From the NCBI GenBank assembly GCA_018436705.1, contig JAHDLA010000011.1, positions 237,390-301,389 of the forward strand: a stretch of DNA of 64,000 nucleotides, written 5' to 3'. The DNA is from Sedimentibacter sp. (GTDB lineage Bacteria > Bacillota > Clostridia > Tissierellales > Sedimentibacteraceae). The notes beneath the pieces were generated by a model, which saw only the letters and a list, made by a program, of their open reading frames with translations, made no database searches and was not told the DNA's origin. The translations under genes were made by a program, and so were the position numbers. Position 1 is the first letter of the stretch, and every line of letters starts with the position of its first letter. This document shows, in pieces, positions 16,795 through 26,271 of the stretch.

Positions 16795-18408
16795 CTACGG
16801 CTCTAATGCTGTAATACGCAAATCAAATTCTATATTTACAACGTTCTGGTGTTTTAACAGCTCTGAATGTTGTTTCTGCCCCTCAATCAATCCATCAGTT
16901 TGTGCACCCATATTTATAGGATATGCTATTATATTACTTGGTAAACACCCATCTGTACTAATAAACACATGTCCGTTTGGCTCTGCAACCATAGGCACTT
17001 CATTGGTGTCTATGATTTGTGGTTGTGCAAGTTGATAGATAATTGAAATAGAGTTATTTAACAGCCATTCTTTTAGACCAGTTACACTTGTTACTGTCAA
17101 TCGTGATTTTAAAATTCTTACGTATAAATCATCATCTATTAGTTGAAAACACTCTTTATCAATTTTAGACATTCCAGATTCAACAAATTCAGCAAAATCT
17201 GAAAGCCCAATAGTAGATGGCGCTCCATTCACGATTTTAACCTTAAAGGATACTGTATTGTCTAGCTCAGCAGAACCTGTCGCCCAATCCTCAGAGCCAT
17301 TAAGAATTAATTTATTACTTACTCTTTTAATCAACTTCCCATTTACATCTTTTTCATCACACACCCCATTCGGCACTCTATGAAGTGTAATAACTTCGCC
17401 GTCAAGGGTTTTGTATAAATTAGATGTTGGTTTTATATATTCTTCACGGTCTGTTGCGGTGTCACCTTCTTCAAGTTGAAAACTATTTATGTTAGAAACA
17501 TCCTCTGCAACACGTAAATATACTGCACCAACTGGTGTTAAAAAAGTTTGAGATAGACTTGAACTAATATAATTTTTATTATTATCATAAAATGCGGTTC
17601 TGTAATACTTACTATAGTTTTTCGTATAATAAGTATTATACTTTATTCTTATGAAATCACTTGTAAATCTACCTTCAAATGTTCTTACCTCTCCTAAGTC
17701 ATTCAAATCTCCAGTTAAATCTGCTGTATCTTTATCAAACAAGTTCTTACCACAACTTGTTACTTCAATATTTGTTGCACCTTGGAGTCCGTCAAAGTAT
17801 TTAGGGAACATTAAGTCACATTGTTCTTTTATTGGTTCATTGCCTGCACCGAACATAGCTGTGAGATTAATTAAAAAATAATCATCTAAATATACGATTC
17901 CTGTATCATCTACTCGATTTGTACGAAGTCGTGTTCCATCCTCTGTTGTTGTTAAAATTGCACTTTTGATACTTTTTGTTGAATTTGTTTCAAATGTGAG
18001 TATACTTGAAATAACAGTATCTAAAGCAGTTACGGCTCTAAGCATAAACTTACCACCACCATATGCCTTTAAAGCAATGTAATATTTATTATTGGCTGCA
18101 AAAGTAACATCTTTATACAAGTAAGCCAAAAGAGATGTATCAAGTACAAGTTCACCATTAACTACAGACACCTTATCATATATCCAATCTGTTAAACCAT
18201 TACTAAAACTACCATTCGTGATAAGATTTTCCACAGTCATACCATACAAACCAACATCTAGTTTTCCACGCTTCGATAGGCTGGAAATGTTACGTGATGA
18301 CAAATAACTTTCCGGTAAAGTTTGTGTTTCAATTGTGCCTACTTGGGAGGATAAATTATCAATTTGTTCCTCAACTTTTTTTATTTTAGAATAATTAATC
18401 ATGTCCAT
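16795..18408 (-). CDS. tail fibre / receptor-binding type protein
   Basis: 537 residues. An N-terminal coiled-coil piece (residues 1-35, IKKVEEQIDNLSSQVGTIE) is followed by a jelly-roll, carbohydrate-binding-like domain: ENLITNGSFSNGLTDW, LVLDTSLLAY, YYIALKAYGGGK and LTAMFGAGNEP are phrases common in phage tail-tip and fibre proteins. A later part has SCGKNLFDK and FQLEEGDTATDREEYIKP, also typical of distal tail proteins. A role in host attachment is inferred from these and from its place just after the tail-tip gene. Confidence 0.72.
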   Translation of the reverse strand: MDMINYSKIKKVEEQIDNLSSQVGTIETQTLPESYLSSRNISSLSKRGKLDVGLYGMTVENLITNGSFSNGLTDWIYDKVSVVNGELVLDTSLLAYLYKDVTFAANNKYYIALKAYGGGKFMLRAVTALDTVISSILTFETNSTKSIKSAILTTTEDGTRLRTNRVDDTGIVYLDDYFLINLTAMFGAGNEPIKEQCDLMFPKYFDGLQGATNIEVTSCGKNLFDKDTADLTGDLNDLGEVRTFEGRFTSDFIRIKYNTYYTKNYSKYYRTAFYDNNKNYISSSLSQTFLTPVGAVYLRVAEDVSNINSFQLEEGDTATDREEYIKPTSNLYKTLDGEVITLHRVPNGVCDEKDVNGKLIKRVSNKLILNGSEDWATGSAELDNTVSFKVKIVNGAPSTIGLSDFAEFVESGMSKIDKECFQLIDDDLYVRILKSRLTVTSVTGLKEWLLNNSISIIYQLAQPQIIDTNEVPMVAEPNGHVFISTDGCLPSNIIAYPINMGAQTDGLIEGQKQHSELLKHQNVVNIEFDLRITALEP

Positions 18409-18409
18409 A

Positions 18410-18715
18410 TTAAATCACCACCCATGTAGTTCCGTCCCACATTGACACAGCAGTAGTATCTATTTCAAAATAAGTAGATCCCACAATTACATCCTCAGTA
18501 GGCTTTGAATCTGTTGACTTGCCGTAATACTCCATATTAGCCTTTTGCACTAACTTTGTAATGTCGACAGGATTGCCGGAAACATCATATAGTATAATTT
18601 TATTTGCACCATTTGCTCCTTGAAGCACCTCATATGCATCTGTATTAGGATTATAGTACTGCGGTACAGGCTTTTGATTAAGATCTTTAATTATACTTTT
18701 AGTATTAAATGCCAT
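18410..18715 (-). CDS. small tail protein
   Basis: 101 residues: MAFNTKSIIKDLNQKPVPQY, then YNPNTDAYEVLQGANGANKI, and the end VGSTYFEIDTTAVSMWDGTTW. The last phrase is common in short beta-rich fibre or baseplate accessory proteins. It lies 1 bp before the fibre gene start and 13 bp after the tail-tip protein gene, so the three form one unit. Confidence 0.65.
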   Translation of the reverse strand: MAFNTKSIIKDLNQKPVPQYYNPNTDAYEVLQGANGANKIILYDVSGNPVDITKLVQKANMEYYGKSTDSKPTEDVIVGSTYFEIDTTAVSMWDGTTWVVI

Positions 18716-18727
18716 AATATAAACCTC

Positions 18728-21295
18728 CTAACTGTTTAATATTATTGTGTACATAAATTTTGTGTTTTCACCTGACACCGTAAAGCTTGGTATCTTATTA
18801 TTAATTGACAATAGTGCTGGCGTAGCATAGTTTTCAAGCTGCGATACTAGCACATCAAAATTAAGTCCTCTAAAATAATCAGGTAGTGTTACTTGTTTCT
18901 GAGTTGTACCTGTTGGTATTTCACCTTTTCTTATATAAGTAAAATCATTATAAGGTTTTGTTCCTTCTTCGTAACCCGTTATAACGCTTTCATTTACGTC
19001 CAGCTCCCACACTATATCATCAAAATAAGCATACATAATAGCGTCGGAATCAATAGTGCTATCAGAATCAAAATCATCAGATGCAGACATAACAACACGT
19101 ATTCTATAAGTGTGATGACCAGTTAAAAATGCTGAAATGGTTGTCCATGTCGTACTCGTTAGCTGGAATTCTTGTACAGGTTCGCTGGGGTAATCTACAT
19201 CTTGAATTATCAACTTTCCAGAAAACTTAGTTGGTACTCCAGATACTTTATATTTTAGCGAAAATGTAGTATCTTTTGTCGGCATGTAGTTCAAAAATAC
19301 ACAATTTATGTATGCGTAATAATACCCGTTCCAATATGGAATTCCGTTATCGTAGCCTGAATCCGTTATGATTAAACCTACGTTTGGAGTTCTTACTTGC
19401 AGTCCGTATGTACCCGCATATTTTTGAGAGTCTGTAATGGATATATAATCTGCAGGAGATCTTATCTCGTTGTTTTGTGCTTCAGAATTATTCAAATCAA
19501 CTCTTGTATCTGTTAGATCACCGGTTTCAAAGTCATCTATAATGTCAGCATCCGTAGCAACATCTTCAAATATAGGGATGCTAAATAGCCTCATAATGCC
19601 CCTACCATCAATAACTGTGTGAGATCCATCCGCGTGCTGTACCAATATCGAGCCGTCTCCCATTTGAGCATGACCTCCATCCGCAAAGTTAACAAGTATA
19701 CCTGAGGTAGTATCTATTGTAGTCCCCTTGTATGAGATGTTTGATTTTATAACCTTTGGATCATTTAGTGTAAACACACTGCCGTCATATTTTAAAAAAT
19801 TTTTGAAATTGAAAGTACCATCATTCAGATTTATCCAGGTACTATCATCCTCTGAAGATAATATACCAGTCTTAACCATATCTGCAGTAATTATGTTTGC
19901 AGCTACAAGCATGGCAACTATAGTTCCGTCTGCAGCAATCGCAGATGTATAAGGACCGTCTACTCCAGTAGAACTATAGCCAAATCCGCCTATGCCCCAC
20001 TTCCAAATTTTTTGAGCTTCTTCGATATCTTGATTATCTGATATATATAATGCTTCATCAGTTTTTACAACATAACCTCCAAGCATGTTAGCTATCAGTT
20101 CTGTTACATTTAGCTGAGCTTGTTCCAAAGATGTAAGCTTATCTCCTACTTGTTTCTCTATTTTTCTTATTATTTCAGCTATTTTTTTATTAGTAGAGCC
20201 TTTATATCCTTTAGCCCTTAAAGGGAGGCCTTTAGCTGATAAAGTGCTTGCACCTCTATATTTATAGCTGCTGTACGTAACTAGAGTATTAAAGGTATTT
20301 CCATCTCTATCAATTTGAGTTAATATGTCTCCAGCCTCTAAAGCCGGATTACCTTGCCATCTACTCTCAAATGGCGTAAATACGGTATCTTTAACATTAT
20401 TAAATATATTGGGTAATACTGTATCGTAACTATCTTGCAACAAAGGGTTGTCGCTTAAGTCTATAGCATAATCATCTGTTCCGGTCAAGTAAGTCACTTC
20501 TTCCCCGTTTGCATCTGTAACTGTGGCCATGATACCTTTTATTTGTACAAGATCTTCGCGAGGCTTAAAGTCAAATCGATTTGCAGGACCTAATGTAAGT
20601 CCAGCTGATGTATACCATTTAATTTCAAGAGCACCATACCTGTTAATCTTCGCAAAACAGCCTGCTAATTCGACTACAAAACCAATAATATCTCTAAAGG
20701 TATAATTTCCCTCAGGTCTATTTTGCACAACATAATCCTTGTTAGGAAAATTTACTGATCCTGGTTGCACATCGCAAACACTGCATGCATTTGTATAAAT
20801 TTGATATAAATTAGCAGGATATGATAACTGAGACAGGTTGTAAGGCTTGTCAAACTCAACCATGTTATCTATAGCTTTAAGTTTAATAGTGCTTCGAGAG
20901 TTTGTTGATTCATCTATATTAAATCTTCCCAGTGGTACATACTCATAATTTTCGCCTTCATATTCTGCCGGATTTGTCGCATTTAAAAAATATACTTCAT
21001 CTGCATCCACTGAAATTAACAATCCAATTTGCACTATTACAGCTGCACCCTCAAAAGCAATTGAATCATACTCAGATTTTCGGAAGATATCAAATTCGAG
21101 AGTACTTGCCACAGTGCCTCCAATTGTAAAATCGTCCCCAGTTTGAGTGCTTTCTGTAAAAATAATAGAGCCTCCGACAATATCTTTGTCAGTAAGCTCT
21201 ATCGTTCCGGTAGAGTGTTGTATTTGAATTAATGTCTTAAATGTCCTTGTTGTATCTTTTATTTTAATCTTAAACTGCTCTGTTACTGGATACAT
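18728..21295 (-). CDS. tail-tip / minor structural protein
   Basis: 855 residues. The N-terminus (MYPVTEQFKIKIKDTTRTFK) and the regions LTDKDIVGGSIIFTEST and LEFDIFRKSEYDSI match the minor structural/tail-associated proteins of Firmicute siphoviruses that bind the distal tail. The middle (about 390-480) has coiled-coil character and a region DGTIVAMLVAANIITADMVK that is typical of antireceptor or endopeptidase-tail proteins. The last 200 residues form a beta-rich, probably carbohydrate-binding part. No peptidase motif could be identified with certainty. Confidence 0.75.
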   Translation of the reverse strand: MYPVTEQFKIKIKDTTRTFKTLIQIQHSTGTIELTDKDIVGGSIIFTESTQTGDDFTIGGTVASTLEFDIFRKSEYDSIAFEGAAVIVQIGLLISVDADEVYFLNATNPAEYEGENYEYVPLGRFNIDESTNSRSTIKLKAIDNMVEFDKPYNLSQLSYPANLYQIYTNACSVCDVQPGSVNFPNKDYVVQNRPEGNYTFRDIIGFVVELAGCFAKINRYGALEIKWYTSAGLTLGPANRFDFKPREDLVQIKGIMATVTDANGEEVTYLTGTDDYAIDLSDNPLLQDSYDTVLPNIFNNVKDTVFTPFESRWQGNPALEAGDILTQIDRDGNTFNTLVTYSSYKYRGASTLSAKGLPLRAKGYKGSTNKKIAEIIRKIEKQVGDKLTSLEQAQLNVTELIANMLGGYVVKTDEALYISDNQDIEEAQKIWKWGIGGFGYSSTGVDGPYTSAIAADGTIVAMLVAANIITADMVKTGILSSEDDSTWINLNDGTFNFKNFLKYDGSVFTLNDPKVIKSNISYKGTTIDTTSGILVNFADGGHAQMGDGSILVQHADGSHTVIDGRGIMRLFSIPIFEDVATDADIIDDFETGDLTDTRVDLNNSEAQNNEIRSPADYISITDSQKYAGTYGLQVRTPNVGLIITDSGYDNGIPYWNGYYYAYINCVFLNYMPTKDTTFSLKYKVSGVPTKFSGKLIIQDVDYPSEPVQEFQLTSTTWTTISAFLTGHHTYRIRVVMSASDDFDSDSTIDSDAIMYAYFDDIVWELDVNESVITGYEEGTKPYNDFTYIRKGEIPTGTTQKQVTLPDYFRGLNFDVLVSQLENYATPALLSINNKIPSFTVSGENTKFMYTIILNS

Positions 21296-21306
21296 ACATT
21301 CACCGC

Positions 21307-21663
21307 CTAATACTCCGTTAAGTTACAGCTGATGTCCCAACGTATCTTATTGTAGTCATCATTATACTTAACCATTTCAATATTTCTGTCGCCTGCGTAC
21401 ATGGTTTTAGTTATAGGTCCTAACTCAGTCAAGAGAGTTGCTTGGAAGCTTGCAGGCTGAGTTGCCGCTTTGATTGTTGCTAATTGAGAGCTTGTAATAG
21501 CTTTCCATTCAAGCTCGCATTTAAATACACCTTGTCTTACTCGGTCTCTTTGAAATATCCCTAACTCATTTCTATTGGAATCTTCGCTATCTAGATCAAA
21601 GTTAGGCAATTTAAGTTTAGTTGGTGCAGGTAAGTCCACACCATCAATATTAAGTAAAGCCAT
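21307..21663 (-). CDS. tail component, DUF6711-like
   Basis: 118 residues starting MALLNIDGVDLPAPTKLKL, with RVRQGVFKCELEWKAITSSQ and the end IRWDISCNLTEY. It resembles the short beta-sandwich tail component found between tape measure and tail-tip genes in Clostridia siphophages (DUF6711), probably a distal tail or hub piece. The start codon lies 11 bp after the tape measure stop. Confidence 0.7.
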   Translation of the reverse strand: MALLNIDGVDLPAPTKLKLPNFDLDSEDSNRNELGIFQRDRVRQGVFKCELEWKAITSSQLATIKAATQPASFQATLLTELGPITKTMYAGDRNIEMVKYNDDYNKIRWDISCNLTEY

Positions 21664-21674
21664 ACATGCACCTC

Positions 21675-23987
21675 CTACACCGTTATTACTGTTTTGCCGC
21701 TTATACGGCTCTGTCGATTTATATTAGATATCACTTTTTCTGTTATTGTGTCTTCTCCTATTTTAATCGTCAAGTTAATATCTCCACTTCCAGTACCAGA
21801 ATTCCCTACAGCACTATTTACTGCAGTATTTATCATGCTAAGCAAATCGTCTAACGGAGAAATAACTTCTCTTTGGGTTCTATTATCTCCCACAACGGCC
21901 ATAAATGGATCATTTACGCCCGTAATGGCCCCTGTTGCTAATCTTGGTATATTTGGTATGTCAATACCCCAAGTTTCTCCGCCATACTTTGGCACCCAGC
22001 TTGGAATGTCTATACTTAAACTATTTAATCCATCAATAACTCTATTTATAGCGTTTATAATTAAATTTAAAGGAGTTTTAGCAATTTCCCAGAGCGTTCC
22101 AAATGTACCTTTAAATATAGTTCTAATTCCTTCCCAAGCTTTTCTCCAGTCAGCAGTAAACACTCCTGTTATAAACATTATTAAGCCTTCAAATGTAAGC
22201 TGTAAGCCTTCAATTATAGTCTTGATGTTCTTGCCTACTGCCTCAAATACGGGTTTAAATATACTTCCAAGCCATGTCGTTATTGGCTTTAGTACGTTGT
22301 ACCAAAGGAATTCAAAAGTCTTAATAACGGCTTCTACTGCAAATTTCAATATATTTATTAAAAGTTTTGCCAAGCCTTCAAAAATTGGTGAAAGAACTGA
22401 TAATATAAATTTTCCCAGAGGCTCTAATATATACTGCCACAACCATTTTACAGAGTACGATATACCTTCAAAAGCAACCTTTAATACATCAATTAAAACT
22501 CTTGCCACTGGCACTATAACACTTTGCCATAGCCATGTTAATACATCACCTAATTTTTGGACAACAGGAGTTAAAGCCGTCTTAATTCGTTCCCATACTC
22601 TATCAACCGAAGCTCTAAACTCATCATTTGTTTTATAGGCTGTTATAAATGCACCTACTAAAGCACCTATTGCTGCCGCAACGGCTATCATGGGATGTGC
22701 CAATAAGGCAGCCCAAGCTAATTTAATCATCGTCTTAAATGTTTTAAACGCTGTAATTAAACCGCCTATTGCGTTATAAGCTGCTAATCCGGCTAAAGCT
22801 CCAGCTATTGCTCCTAATGCTGGTAAAATTATATCTTTATTTTCGACTATTGCATTCTTTATGTTAATAAAAGCCGTTCTTATTCTTTCAGCTGCTGCAG
22901 CTGCTTTAGTTGCCATTTGTCCAATAGCTCCACCAGTGCCATCATCCGTTTGCTCTACCAACGGACTTTCAATAGATCCCACACTAGCATCAGCATTCAC
23001 ACCTACACCGGCATCTGTTTTACCTAGTTTATTTATTTCATCAAAGCCAGCCAAAGATTTTTTTGCTTGTTTCCCCGCTTCTTCCGTCGCGTCCCCTAAT
23101 TCTGTTACAGCTTCAGCTTGTTGCTGCGTTTGTTTCGTTTGGATTTGAGTAGATTTACCAAATAAAGCTTGTGTAAATGCAGCTAAACTTGCTGTTATGC
23201 TTTCAATTTTACTGGCGAATGAAGTCAAGGCTGGCAAAGCAACGTTATAAATAGGTAAAAATGCCTGACCTATGTTAAGACGTATGTCTTTCAAAGTAGC
23301 AAGAAACATCTGTTGTTTCGTTTGAGTTGTTCCTGCAAGACTATCCCCATATTTAGTATTTGCTTGTTCTAATATGGCCATAAGTCTTATTTGTTGCTGC
23401 TCTTGGAATTCTAACTGTTGCCAACTACGACCGTTTGCAAATTTCTTAAAAGCTTTAGTTGACTCCAACATAGCAACATTGACATTAATCCCAAGGTCTT
23501 CTATTGACTCTGTATTGCCAAGTAAGCCGGACCTAATACGCTCCATAGTGTCTTCCATCGTTCTTCCAGTTGAGCTTGCTATAACTGCACTTGCTTTAAG
23601 CAAATCAGTCGTATATTTCTCTGTTTCTGCAGCTCCTGAGGTAAAGCCATCAATTAAATTGCTATATGTCGCACCGTACTTAAAAGCTTCTTCTCTTGCC
23701 ATACCAAAACCTTTAGCTTGAGTTTTCGCCCAACTATTAAAAGTACCAGCATTATCCTTCATTGTACGCTGTATTTGTAAAAGGGAACTTTCAACAGTCA
23801 TTGCTGCTTTTATACTATCTTTTATACCTTTGCCTATAGCAAGAGTTCCTATTGCTATTTTGATTCCTGCCATAGTCTTATTTATACCCGACTGGAAGCC
23901 GCTCATTCGTTTTTGTGCCTTGTTAAGCTCTTTATACATACCAGAGAAATCGCCGCCACCACGGACAATAAAATTCGACTTAGCCAT
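21675..23987 (-). CDS. tape measure protein
   Basis: 770 residues, the longest tail gene but short for the class, so the tail should be of modest length (about 110 nm by the usual residue-to-length rule). N-terminal MAKSNFIVRGGGDFSGMYKE and NKAQKRMSGFQSGI are followed by helical, alanine-rich stretches and two hydrophobic blocks near 385-450. The C-terminal part has LATGAITGVNDPFMAVVGDN, a phrase very common at the end of Firmicute tape measure proteins. Preceded by AGGAGGTGGAATA ribosome site. Confidence 0.92.
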   Translation of the reverse strand: MAKSNFIVRGGGDFSGMYKELNKAQKRMSGFQSGINKTMAGIKIAIGTLAIGKGIKDSIKAAMTVESSLLQIQRTMKDNAGTFNSWAKTQAKGFGMAREEAFKYGATYSNLIDGFTSGAAETEKYTTDLLKASAVIASSTGRTMEDTMERIRSGLLGNTESIEDLGINVNVAMLESTKAFKKFANGRSWQQLEFQEQQQIRLMAILEQANTKYGDSLAGTTQTKQQMFLATLKDIRLNIGQAFLPIYNVALPALTSFASKIESITASLAAFTQALFGKSTQIQTKQTQQQAEAVTELGDATEEAGKQAKKSLAGFDEINKLGKTDAGVGVNADASVGSIESPLVEQTDDGTGGAIGQMATKAAAAAERIRTAFINIKNAIVENKDIILPALGAIAGALAGLAAYNAIGGLITAFKTFKTMIKLAWAALLAHPMIAVAAAIGALVGAFITAYKTNDEFRASVDRVWERIKTALTPVVQKLGDVLTWLWQSVIVPVARVLIDVLKVAFEGISYSVKWLWQYILEPLGKFILSVLSPIFEGLAKLLINILKFAVEAVIKTFEFLWYNVLKPITTWLGSIFKPVFEAVGKNIKTIIEGLQLTFEGLIMFITGVFTADWRKAWEGIRTIFKGTFGTLWEIAKTPLNLIINAINRVIDGLNSLSIDIPSWVPKYGGETWGIDIPNIPRLATGAITGVNDPFMAVVGDNRTQREVISPLDDLLSMINTAVNSAVGNSGTGSGDINLTIKIGEDTITEKVISNINRQSRISGKTVITV

Positions 23988-24012
23988 TATTCCACCTCCT
24001 TTGAGGCATTAA

Positions 24013-24037
24013 AAAAGCACCTACTAAGTAAGTGCTT
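24013..24037 (-). terminator. terminator of the tail-region moron
   Basis: Stem AAGCAC/GTGCTT (24032-24037 with 24015-24020) followed by six T on the minus strand, overlapping the stop of the moron gene and standing before the tape measure gene. Only 6 bp of stem, so it may be partial. Confidence 0.6.
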
Positions 24038-24482
24038 ATAAAACCAAATTATCTTCTGCTTTTATTAATTTATTTAATTCCTTTGTAAATTTATCAAAAT
24101 TAGCAGCCCACTTATCTTCTAGTATAATAATCCTTTTATCTGAATCATAAGTTATCGCTAATATCCTGTAGTCTTTTTTCTTTTTCTTACTACCTATACC
24201 CGTCATTCCGCCAACTATAGTTCCTAATGGGCCGGCTATTAATGTACCAAGTACAGCTCTACCTACTACACTCTTGTCTTTTTCGACGATTTCTTTTTCA
24301 GTAAATATTCTCACGCTATTAATTTTTCTTAAGCTTAGTTTAGCTGTTTTTTTCTTGTCTGTTACCGATTTAAATAAAACATTATCTTGTTCTATTGTTG
24401 CTTGAATGATCTCCTCTTGTCCGTAAGAGCTTATTCCTTCGACATGTGTTCCCATTAATATTGTTTTTCCAAACAATGACAT
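24036..24482 (-). CDS. moron gene: unknown protein with glycine-zipper segment
   Basis: 148 residues. Residues 1-75 look like a small beta-rich domain (GISSYGQEEIIQATIEQDNV, LSLRKINSVRIFT); residues 84-110 form a hydrophobic glycine-rich stretch (GRAVLGTLIAGPLGTIVGGM) followed by GIGSKKKKKDY; the rest reads ILAITYDSDKRIIILED. It resembles membrane-associated PH-like proteins with a glycine zipper. It is not a tail protein by sequence, yet sits between the tail chaperone and tape measure genes. It has its own promoter and terminator, the definition of a moron. Confidence 0.75.
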   Translation of the reverse strand: MSLFGKTILMGTHVEGISSYGQEEIIQATIEQDNVLFKSVTDKKKTAKLSLRKINSVRIFTEKEIVEKDKSVVGRAVLGTLIAGPLGTIVGGMTGIGSKKKKKDYRILAITYDSDKRIIILEDKWAANFDKFTKELNKLIKAEDNLVL

Positions 24483-24523
24483 TGAATACCTCCTAAGAAT
24501 TAATTATTTATATCTTTATTTAT

Positions 24524-24552
24524 ATTGTATGAAATATTCTTAGGATTTGCAA
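24524..24552 (-). promoter_or_regulatory. sigma-A promoter of the moron gene
   Basis: TTGCAA (24547-24552), 17 bp, TACAAT (24524-24529) on the minus strand, overlapping the last codons of the frameshifted tail chaperone. A ribosome site TAGGAGGT precedes the ATG at 24482. Confidence 0.7.
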
Positions 24553-25186
24553 GTTTTTACTTCTCCACCAAATATTACATTTAGCGCTTTTACTTTTTCT
24601 AACATCTGATCATCAGTCATTACCTTTTTTTGTCGTTCAGCATTTAAGATTTTTTCTATGTCAACTTTTTTTTGCCATACCCAGCGACTTATTAGATACG
24701 CTTGATATATACTTGTTTTTTGCGCTAAATTTCTTTCATCTATATAAGCTTTAGCATATACATTTAATATCTTGGGAGTTATTTTTAAAAAATCAAAATA
24801 ATTAATACCTATCCGGGCAGCGGCTTTTGAGCACTCTTCTTCATAATCAGTTACTTCTTCTTCGCTGCCCTCTGTAAGTTTTTTACGCGTTCTTTTTCAT
24901 CCGCTTCTTTTCCAAAAGTTTCTTCCATTAATGGTTGTAATAATTCAATCGCGCCTTTTACGCCTATATGCTTATCAATCAATTCAGTTGTTTTTTCTAA
25001 TGTAAGTTCTTTATCTTCATGAATTAATGCGCAATGTAGTATTGCTGGCATATAATCTTCCATATCCTCATTTTTGTAATCCAACCTTGAAAGACTCTTG
25101 CCGGTTATCTTTTTAAACTTTTGTAATCCTTGAAATCCTAATAAAAGATTTCTTGTTTTATCTAATTCAATTGGTATATAAACCAT
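24540..25186 (-). CDS. tail assembly chaperone, frameshifted long form (gpGT type)
   Basis: A -1 slip at 24878-24884 joins residues 1-103 of the short form to a second open frame of 111 sense codons plus stop, ending at 24540, for a protein of about 214-215 residues. The second frame has no start codon of its own and reads TEGSEEEVTDYEEEC, then YLISRWVWQKKVDIEK, to GGEVKTCKS. This is the lambda G/GT arrangement, in which the long form recruits tape measure to the tail tube subunits. Confidence 0.88.
24851..25186 (-). CDS. tail assembly chaperone, short form (gpG type)
   Basis: 111 residues, helical, starting MVYIPIELDKTRNLLLGFQG and ending KNLQRAAKKK. Its place between the tail tube gene and tape measure gene is diagnostic. 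It reads through the slippery heptamer without slipping. It follows the 72-residue gene without gap, suggesting coupled translation. Confidence 0.85.
   Translation of the reverse strand: MVYIPIELDKTRNLLLGFQGLQKFKKITGKSLSRLDYKNEDMEDYMPAILHCALIHEDKELTLEKTTELIDKHIGVKGAIELLQPLMEETFGKEADEKERVKNLQRAAKKK
24878..24884 (-). promoter_or_regulatory. programmed -1 frameshift site
   Basis: A-AAA-AAC in the zero frame (codons GTA AAA AAC), a canonical X-XXY-YYZ slippery heptamer, 25 bp before the zero-frame stop at 24851. A slip by -1 enters the long second frame exactly. Confidence 0.85.
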
Positions 25187-25405
25187 TTATTTCACCTCGA
25201 TTACTCTTAATTTTTTATCTCCTAATTTAATATAAACAACCGTATTTTCTTCAATCAACTCACTTGTTGCCACTGCTGTTATTATTACTTCTGTTACAGA
25301 ACCGGCGCATACATCAACCTCTATCCTACTCACTCCACAACTGATATCATGTCCATCTAAAAGTAACTTGTGCTTATTTGTTTTTCCAGACAACTCTACT
25401 TTCAT
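25187..25405 (-). CDS. small phage protein, unknown
   Basis: 72 residues, beta-rich: MKVELSGKTNKHKLLLDG, then GVSRIEVDVCAGSVTEVIIT, and the end YIKLGDKKLRVIEVK. No recognised domain. It lies between the tail tube gene and the chaperone gene and directly abuts the latter, so it is probably tail-related. Confidence 0.6.
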   Translation of the reverse strand: MKVELSGKTNKHKLLLDGHDISCGVSRIEVDVCAGSVTEVIITAVATSELIEENTVVYIKLGDKKLRVIEVK

Positions 25406-25444
25406 ATTTCACAAATTCCTCCTATGTGCGAATAAAAGCCAGGG

Positions 25445-25870
25445 TTATGATGTTATTGTTAAAGTTGGCTTTCCACTAACTTTTATAGTAGCACTAAATG
25501 CTAAAGGATCCTCTAAGTCAACACTTGTGCTAAATCCAGTTACGACGCCTTTAAAATCCCAGGTAGCCTTTAATTCAGTAGGAAACGCTATCTGAAAATC
25601 AGATGTTTCACCATTTTCAAACAAATCGTAGAGTTCTTTTTGCCCTTTTCCGGTAGTTGGATCAAATATTCCTTCTAAAGGGACTTCACCACCATCTTTA
25701 AATCCACCAACGAACTCTCTATAGCCGCCTTCACTATCAAGAGTCGTTACATCTTGAGTGTCAGCGGATAATTCTAGCCCGCCAATAGAAGTTAAATTTC
25801 CAACTGATACAGGAGCAGGCTCTGGTCCTTTGCCTATATTAAATTTAGTGCCTAAAGCTCTAATCTTCAT
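25445..25870 (-). CDS. major tail tube protein
   Basis: 141 residues. GLELSADTQDVTTLDSEGGY and the phrases FVGGFKDGGEVPLEGIFDP and LEDPLAFSATIKVSGKPTL are typical of the small siphovirus tail tube protein family. Many copies stack to build the tube around the tape measure protein. Position after the DUF3168-type completion gene agrees. Confidence 0.88.
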   Translation of the reverse strand: MKIRALGTKFNIGKGPEPAPVSVGNLTSIGGLELSADTQDVTTLDSEGGYREFVGGFKDGGEVPLEGIFDPTTGKGQKELYDLFENGETSDFQIAFPTELKATWDFKGVVTGFSTSVDLEDPLAFSATIKVSGKPTLTITS

Positions 25871-25887
25871 ATCTTATTCCTCGCTTT

Positions 25888-26271
25888 CTAATAGTATATT
25901 GTAAAATCAATTATTCCTCGGTTTACTCCGAGTTCATGCTCATACTGTTCGTCTATATTGTTTATATTAATATCCTCAATATAAAACTTTGTTGTACTGC
26001 CTATTTCCCTTTGCGCCATTCCAACCAAGAGTTCTTTAACTTGTTTTCTTACCCTAACCATATCAGCGTATTTTACGGCCATAATGCTAAACATATAACT
26101 AATAGCCTCTTTATCTGTATAACCTTCAAGAGTTTTTGTATTCTTTGTAGAAATCCTTGCACAAACAAGGTAAGGCCCTGCAGCTCCTTCAGGTGCGTTT
26201 GTGGGATAGACTTGATTGTTTAACTCTGGTATTGCTTGTACTAATTCATACCTTAATGCTGTTTCCATCAT
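25888..26271 (-). CDS. tail completion protein, DUF3168-like
   Basis: 127 residues: METALRYELVQAIPELNNQV, YPTNAPEGAAGPYLVCARIS and NRGIIDFTIYY. The pattern of an N-terminal helix, a YPxxAPEG turn and a beta-rich end fits the DUF3168/tail terminator group at the head-tail joint. It overlaps the gp10-like gene by 4 bp. Confidence 0.78.
   Translation of the reverse strand: MMETALRYELVQAIPELNNQVYPTNAPEGAAGPYLVCARISTKNTKTLEGYTDKEAISYMFSIMAVKYADMVRVRKQVKELLVGMAQREIGSTTKFYIEDININNIDEQYEHELGVNRGIIDFTIYY

Noticed and set aside
21694..22638. 314-codon plus-strand frame opposite the tape measure gene
   Set aside because: Antisense of a helical, alanine- and isoleucine-rich gene; no ribosome site and no known domain.
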